A stretch of 64,000 nucleotides of DNA, taken from contig DASYYE010000399.1 of the NCBI GenBank assembly GCA_035946955.1, forward strand, positions 1-64,000. The letters run 5' to 3'. The DNA comes from DASYYE01 sp035946955 (GTDB lineage: Bacteria > Actinomycetota > Actinomycetes > Streptosporangiales > Streptosporangiaceae). The notes under the pieces were generated by a model. It was not told the origin of the DNA. It ran no database searches and worked only from the letters and a program-made list of their open reading frames with translations. Of this stretch, positions 60,181-64,000 are shown in pieces. A program made the position numbers and the translations under genes. How positions within the stretch are numbered: position 1 is the first letter of the stretch; each line of letters begins with the position of its first letter.

Positions 60181-61272
60181 TCACTGGCCGTACTCCAGGA
60201 TCACGCCGACGCTATAGGGGAACCCGCCTAGGACCCACAGCCCACCCGCCGCGAATATGGTCGATGACCTGGGTACCTGGGCTAGCGGAATAGGCAGTGT
60301 CTGTTTTCCGCTGACCTGGGGCAGCCTCACCGTCTGCCACTTTCCCGCGGTGTAGTGCAGCATTGCCGTGACGGTATTTTGCGGCTTGAAGTATGACATC
60401 CAGAGGCCGTCGTATATCACCCGGCCCGGCTCGATGCTCCCGGGAATCGTTACCTGCTGCCAGCGGCCACTTGCCCATTCCAGCGCCACCGGGACGAAGT
60501 GCCCCTCCGAGGAGTCGAACCACCCGCCAACGACCCAGATATCACCGGCCGGGGTTGCCGTGACGTCAGTGAGGGTTACATGGTGGGCCAGGATGTTCGC
60601 GGGGAGACGCTGGGACGACCAGTGGCGATCATGCCAGCGGGCGAGAGCGGGTTCCCCCGAGGTCGCGCTGACCGCCCAGATGTCATTGCCGGTAATAGCG
60701 CTGGCTCGGTTCAGGGTATATGGCAGCCGGAATGACCTCCAGCCCTTGCCGTCATAGTGCCAGGTTCCGGCGCCCCCGAAGATCCACACATTTCGGGGGC
60801 CCATTACGACTGCGCCGCTCACATCGCCAGAGGTTGCCCACCACCCGGCCCGCGACCAGGAACCGTTCCAGCGCAAGGCGAATGCATGGGTATCTACGCC
60901 GTGGCTGTTCTGCCACTGCCCGAACACCCAGACATTAGCTGGCGATGAACCCGCTATCTCGTACAGGTATGCATGGCGGTAGGTTTTCGGCAATGATACG
61001 GCTGCCCACGATGTGCCGTTCCAGCGACGGACGGCCGGCCGCCGGACGGCTGGCCGCGTAACGGAGGTGATGTTGCCTACCGCCCAGGCATCGTGTGAGG
61101 ACAGAGCCAGCGTGCCGCTGAAATTGCTTGAGATTGGCGCAGGGGCGGTGTGAATGGTGTAGGAGATTTTCCAGTGGGCCACGGCTGTACCCGGGCTGGC
61201 GGCCGCTGCCCAGGCACCTGTCGTTGCAGCGACTGCGGCCGCTGCAGCAACGGAACACGCCAGGTATCGCAT
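60181..61272 (-). CDS. Exported beta-propeller (kelch-like) protein
   Basis: 363 aa from the ATG at 61272 (GGAG upstream). The Sec signal is RYLACSVAAAAAVAATTGAW then AAAASPG. The mature part has repeats of the form 'hxxxxxDhWAVG ... hxxWxGxxW' (SSHDAWAVGN, RRWNGTSWAAV; PANVWVFG, LRWNGSWSRA; GNDIWAVS, ARWHDRHWSSQ). These actinobacterial surface propellers have no known catalytic role; binding or signalling at the cell surface is likely. Confidence 0.7.
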   Translation of the reverse strand: MRYLACSVAAAAAVAATTGAWAAAASPGTAVAHWKISYTIHTAPAPISSNFSGTLALSSHDAWAVGNITSVTRPAVRRPAVRRWNGTSWAAVSLPKTYRHAYLYEIAGSSPANVWVFGQWQNSHGVDTHAFALRWNGSWSRAGWWATSGDVSGAVVMGPRNVWIFGGAGTWHYDGKGWRSFRLPYTLNRASAITGNDIWAVSATSGEPALARWHDRHWSSQRLPANILAHHVTLTDVTATPAGDIWVVGGWFDSSEGHFVPVALEWASGRWQQVTIPGSIEPGRVIYDGLWMSYFKPQNTVTAMLHYTAGKWQTVRLPQVSGKQTLPIPLAQVPRSSTIFAAGGLWVLGGFPYSVGVILEYGQ

Positions 61273-61506
61273 CTCAGGTCCTCTCCGGAATACCAGACCA
61301 TCCATTCATAACCCGGAACCCTGCACCTGAAGCCGGCCTCCTCGCCCGTACTGCAGGCCGGTGCACCCCAGAACCCTGACCGAGAAGGCAGAAGGTACAG
61401 CTGCCGACCCAGGCCGGCCCTGGCGTCCCAGCGGATCCCGGACGGCACTCGGCGCGACCTGGGCATGATCCGGAGGTGGCCAGGAGGTGGCATCGGCGCT
61501 GGCGGA

Positions 61507-62208
61507 TCAGACGCTCATGGGGACGGTCCGCAGCCGGTGCCAGTAGTACGGCAGGTCGGTGACCAGGAAAACCGAATCAAGGTGGCTGGCTCCCGTGGGG
61601 AACGGGCCAGCCCCCTCCAGGAACGCACAGTGGGCCCGGACGGCCGGGGTGATCGTGATGGGCCAGTCCGAGCGCTCGATATCTACCACGTCGATGTGGC
61701 CATCCCGCGGGTGGAATGCGGAGAACAGGTTGACCAGGTGCTCTTTTGCGCCGGCCAGGCCAGGGAACGCGCCGACGGCGGCCGGGCCGGCGGGTGCCGC
61801 TGGTCCCAGGACCATGTCGATGTCGGCTGATCCGCTGCGGCTGAGGACACGGACGCGGTCGCCGTCGACGTCATGTGTCCAAGTCACGGGCGCGTAGTGG
61901 AACCGGAAGAACGACAGCAGGTTGCCGCCCGCGTTCATGAACCTGCTGTCGGCGTCGCTGCGCAGGAAATACACTCCGCGGTCACGGCCGCAGCGCACAA
62001 CTGCCCGGTAGACGACCTGCCGGTAGGAGACGCCCAGGGATGCCGGGATCCCCGCCGGGCGCATCCGCGCCATGTCCGCGATGACGACAGACAGCCACGC
62101 TGAATCGGCCGCCAGGTCCGGGACGAGCGGTTGCGGCAGGACGGCGGCTAGTGCGTCCGGGGCGATGGCGTAATTGGCCAGCAGGCACCGCCGGAAAACG
62201 GTCGTCAT
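61507..62208 (-). CDS. DUF2071 family protein
   Basis: 233 aa from the ATG at 62208. TTVFRRCLLANYAIAPDALA, LPQPLVPDLAADSAWLSVVI, GVSYRQVVYRAVVRCGRDRG, VYFLRSDADSRFMNAGGNLL and HYAPVTWTHDVDGDRVRVLS match the DUF2071 (YqjF-like, acetoacetate-decarboxylase-fold) pattern. A 65-residue upstream extension of the frame lacks similarity. Function unknown; cytosolic. Confidence 0.8.
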   Translation of the reverse strand: MTTVFRRCLLANYAIAPDALAAVLPQPLVPDLAADSAWLSVVIADMARMRPAGIPASLGVSYRQVVYRAVVRCGRDRGVYFLRSDADSRFMNAGGNLLSFFRFHYAPVTWTHDVDGDRVRVLSRSGSADIDMVLGPAAPAGPAAVGAFPGLAGAKEHLVNLFSAFHPRDGHIDVVDIERSDWPITITPAVRAHCAFLEGAGPFPTGASHLDSVFLVTDLPYYWHRLRTVPMSV

Positions 62209-62380
62209 CGGGACCGGGTGCTTGGGGAGGAGCACGGGCGCCAGCCTAATACCGCCGCATCCAGGCAGTCTGCGATCCGGGCCGGCACCGGCCCCGCGGC
62301 GGGGACCGCAGCCGGCCTGAGGCACAGGGCGCGACGTCGGTTCCAGACTCCCCATCCGCCCGCGGCCGCAGGCGCAAGGA

Positions 62381-64000
62381 CTACCGCGCCAGGTAACGTT
62401 CACGGCGGACGGTTGCCCTCCGGCCCCTGATGCTGACCTGCCGGAGCGCCGCGACTATGTCGTCGGCGGCTGACTCGGGAACCTCCACGAGCGAGAACCG
62501 ATCGGCGATCTCGATCGCCCCGATGTCGCTGCCGGAGAGGTACGACTCGCCGGTGATAGCGCCGACAAGATCCTGTGGCCGGACTCCGGAGGCACGGCCG
62601 GTCCCCACGAACAGGCGTGTCGTGCCTACAGTTGCTGGACGACCACGCCGCTGGTCGCGCCCGGTGGCCTTGCGACGGTCGCGGCGGCCGTTCGGGAAGC
62701 CCAGCTCCACCTCCGGAAGCTCTTCTTCCTCACCGACGGTCCCGCTCGTCTCGTGCGCCAGTTTGACCGCGGCGAGCGCCACCTCGACGTGGTTGAACTC
62801 CTCACAGAGCGGCTCCACAACGGCCCGGAAGGTCTCAAGGTCGTCCTCCAGGAGGCTCTCCCGAAGAGCAGCTCGCATCAGCTCCAGGCGCCTGGTGCGC
62901 AAGTCCGCGACAGTTGGCAGCTTCTCGACCGCGATCGGCTGTCCCGTCGCACGTTCGATGGCTTTGAGCATCCCGTGCTCACGCGGCTCGACCAGGGTGA
63001 TCGCAGTGCCTTCGCGACCGGCCCGGCCAACGCGTCCGATGCGATGCACATACAACTCCGGCGCGCTGGGCACGTCGTAGTTCACCACGTGTGTGAGCTG
63101 CTCGATGTCGAGGCCGCGCGCGGCCACGTCGGTAGCCACGAGAAGATCGATGCTCCCGCCGCGCAACCGGCTCATGACCCGCTCGCGCTGTTGCTGGTCC
63201 ATCCCGCCGTGCAGCGCCTCGGCGCGATAGCCCCGGCCGTTCATCGTCTCAGTAAGCCGGTCCACCTCGTCCCTCGTGCGGCAGAAGACGAACGCTGCCG
63301 TCGGTGCCTCCAGATCGAGCACACGCCCGAGAGCGGCGGGCTTGTGCCCGCGTGGCACGACGTAGGCACTGTGCTGCACCAACAAGCCATCGGCAGGAGT
63401 CGACGCCTGGCGGCCAAGCTTGGCCCACACGGGATCCCGCAGGTGGCGGCGCACCATGACGTCGATCCGCGGCGGCATAGTCGCCGAGAACAGCGCGGTC
63501 TGCCGGTTCTCCGGGGTGTTGTGGATGATCGCCTCGATGTCCTCGGCGAAACCCATGTCGAGCATCTCGTCCGCTTCGTCGAGGACGAGGGTCTCAAGGC
63601 CGCGCAAGGTCAGCGTTCCCCGCGTGATGTGATCGAGCGCGCGCCCAGGCGTCGCCACCACCACGTCGGCGCCACGATCAAGCGCTTGCAGTTGCCGGCC
63701 AATTGGCTGGCCACCATAGATCGGCAGAACACGCGCGCCAATGTGCCGCCCGTAGCGATGCATCGCCTCCGAGACCTGCACCGCAAGCTCGCGCGTCGGC
63801 ACGAGCACCAACGCGAGCGGCCCTGCCTGCCCACCTTCCCGGAGGATCCGCTGGAGTACGGGGAGCGCGAAGGCGGCCGTCTTGCCCGTCCCAGTCGCGG
63901 CCTGACCGACCAGGTCACGGCCCTCCAGCAGTGGCGGGATCGCGGCCCGCTGTATCGGGGTCGGCTCCTCATACCCGAGGCCGGAGAGCGCGTGCTGCAG
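62381..64000 (-). CDS. DEAD-box RNA helicase with DbpA-type RNA-binding domain (5' end outside window)
   Basis: The frame enters at 64000 with LQHALSGLGYEEPTPIQRAA (Q motif). It continues with ATGTGKTAAF (motif I), VPTRELA (Ia), VLDEADEML (II), FSATMPPR (III), TDVAARGLD (V) and HRIGRVGRAGR (VI). After a charged linker comes RLFVGTGRASGVRPQDLVGA and ADRFSLVEVPESAADDIVAA, a DbpA-like RNA-recognition domain. It is of the CsdA/DeaD type: it unwinds RNA duplexes in ribosome assembly or mRNA turnover, often under cold stress. About 540 residues are present; only the first few tens are missing. Confidence 0.95.
   Translation of the reverse strand: MQHALSGLGYEEPTPIQRAAIPPLLEGRDLVGQAATGTGKTAAFALPVLQRILREGGQAGPLALVLVPTRELAVQVSEAMHRYGRHIGARVLPIYGGQPIGRQLQALDRGADVVVATPGRALDHITRGTLTLRGLETLVLDEADEMLDMGFAEDIEAIIHNTPENRQTALFSATMPPRIDVMVRRHLRDPVWAKLGRQASTPADGLLVQHSAYVVPRGHKPAALGRVLDLEAPTAAFVFCRTRDEVDRLTETMNGRGYRAEALHGGMDQQQRERVMSRLRGGSIDLLVATDVAARGLDIEQLTHVVNYDVPSAPELYVHRIGRVGRAGREGTAITLVEPREHGMLKAIERATGQPIAVEKLPTVADLRTRRLELMRAALRESLLEDDLETFRAVVEPLCEEFNHVEVALAAVKLAHETSGTVGEEEELPEVELGFPNGRRDRRKATGRDQRRGRPATVGTTRLFVGTGRASGVRPQDLVGAITGESYLSGSDIGAIEIADRFSLVEVPESAADDIVAALRQVSIRGRRATVRRERYLAR

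Overview
The window is high-GC DNA with dense, short operons, GTG/TTG starts and many families typical of mycelial Actinomycetota: an SAV2177-type methyltransferase, an MmyB-type HTH regulator, an HTH/WYL regulator, a DUF1707 protein, F420-reductase-like and DinB/DUF664 proteins, Tat lipoproteins and Trypco2/CHAT conflict proteins. A Streptomyces- or Streptosporangiales-like actinomycete is the best guess; genus cannot be read from the sequence. I saw no rRNA, tRNA, CRISPR array or intact transposon. It reads as an accessory, mosaic chromosomal region with many gene relics.

Layout. 1-8.6 kb: end of a flavin reductase, small enzymes (DinB, two VOC proteins, Rieske, methyltransferase), a WYL regulator, two small Cys/His proteins and decayed genes (a sensor-kinase membrane domain, an SDR remnant). 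8.65-9.77 kb: an HTH/nucleotidyltransferase pair that looks like a toxin-antitoxin module, with a palindrome on its promoter. 10.2-13.8 kb: MmyB-type regulator divergent from a metallo-hydrolase/carboxylesterase pair. 14.3-29.0 kb: a conflict (defence-like) island. It holds a Trypco2 gene plus a 1396-aa trypsin-NACHT-WD40 protein, a 1335-aa TPR-CHAT protease divergent from a membrane protein and a zinc-ribbon protein, and an orphan membrane protein resembling Pycsar effectors, mixed with methylglyoxal synthase, SRPBCC/HxlR and GNAT genes. 29.8-33.0 kb: secreted GH2 glycosidase and ricin-type lectin. 33.7-40.0 kb: methyltransferase, F420-type reductase, phospholipase C, TfoX-like protein, CPA1 antiporter. 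40.3-46.9 kb: a sugar-uptake operon (binding protein, two permeases, GH1 beta-glucosidase, aldo/keto reductase, two-domain VOC protein). 47-52 kb: ECF sigma/anti-sigma pair, membrane proteins, a LuxR regulator. 52.3-62.2 kb: O-methyltransferase behind a 22-bp palindrome, a broken alcohol dehydrogenase, sedolisin, an Asp-box propeller, a VapBC-like pair, exported propeller and membrane proteins, DUF2071. 62.4-64 kb: DEAD-box helicase running off the window.

How parts work together. The 40-47 kb operon imports an oligosaccharide or glycoside, hydrolyses it and probably oxidises the released sugar. The GH2, lectin, sedolisin, phospholipase and propeller genes add extracellular degradation. The two large conflict modules share one logic: a sensor scaffold (WD40 or TPR) coupled to a protease (trypsin or CHAT) beside a small adaptor or membrane protein that could be its regulator or target. 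Eight unlinked genes carry TANNNT exactly six bases before the start codon, so leaderless transcripts seem common here, and this spacing helped choose several starts.
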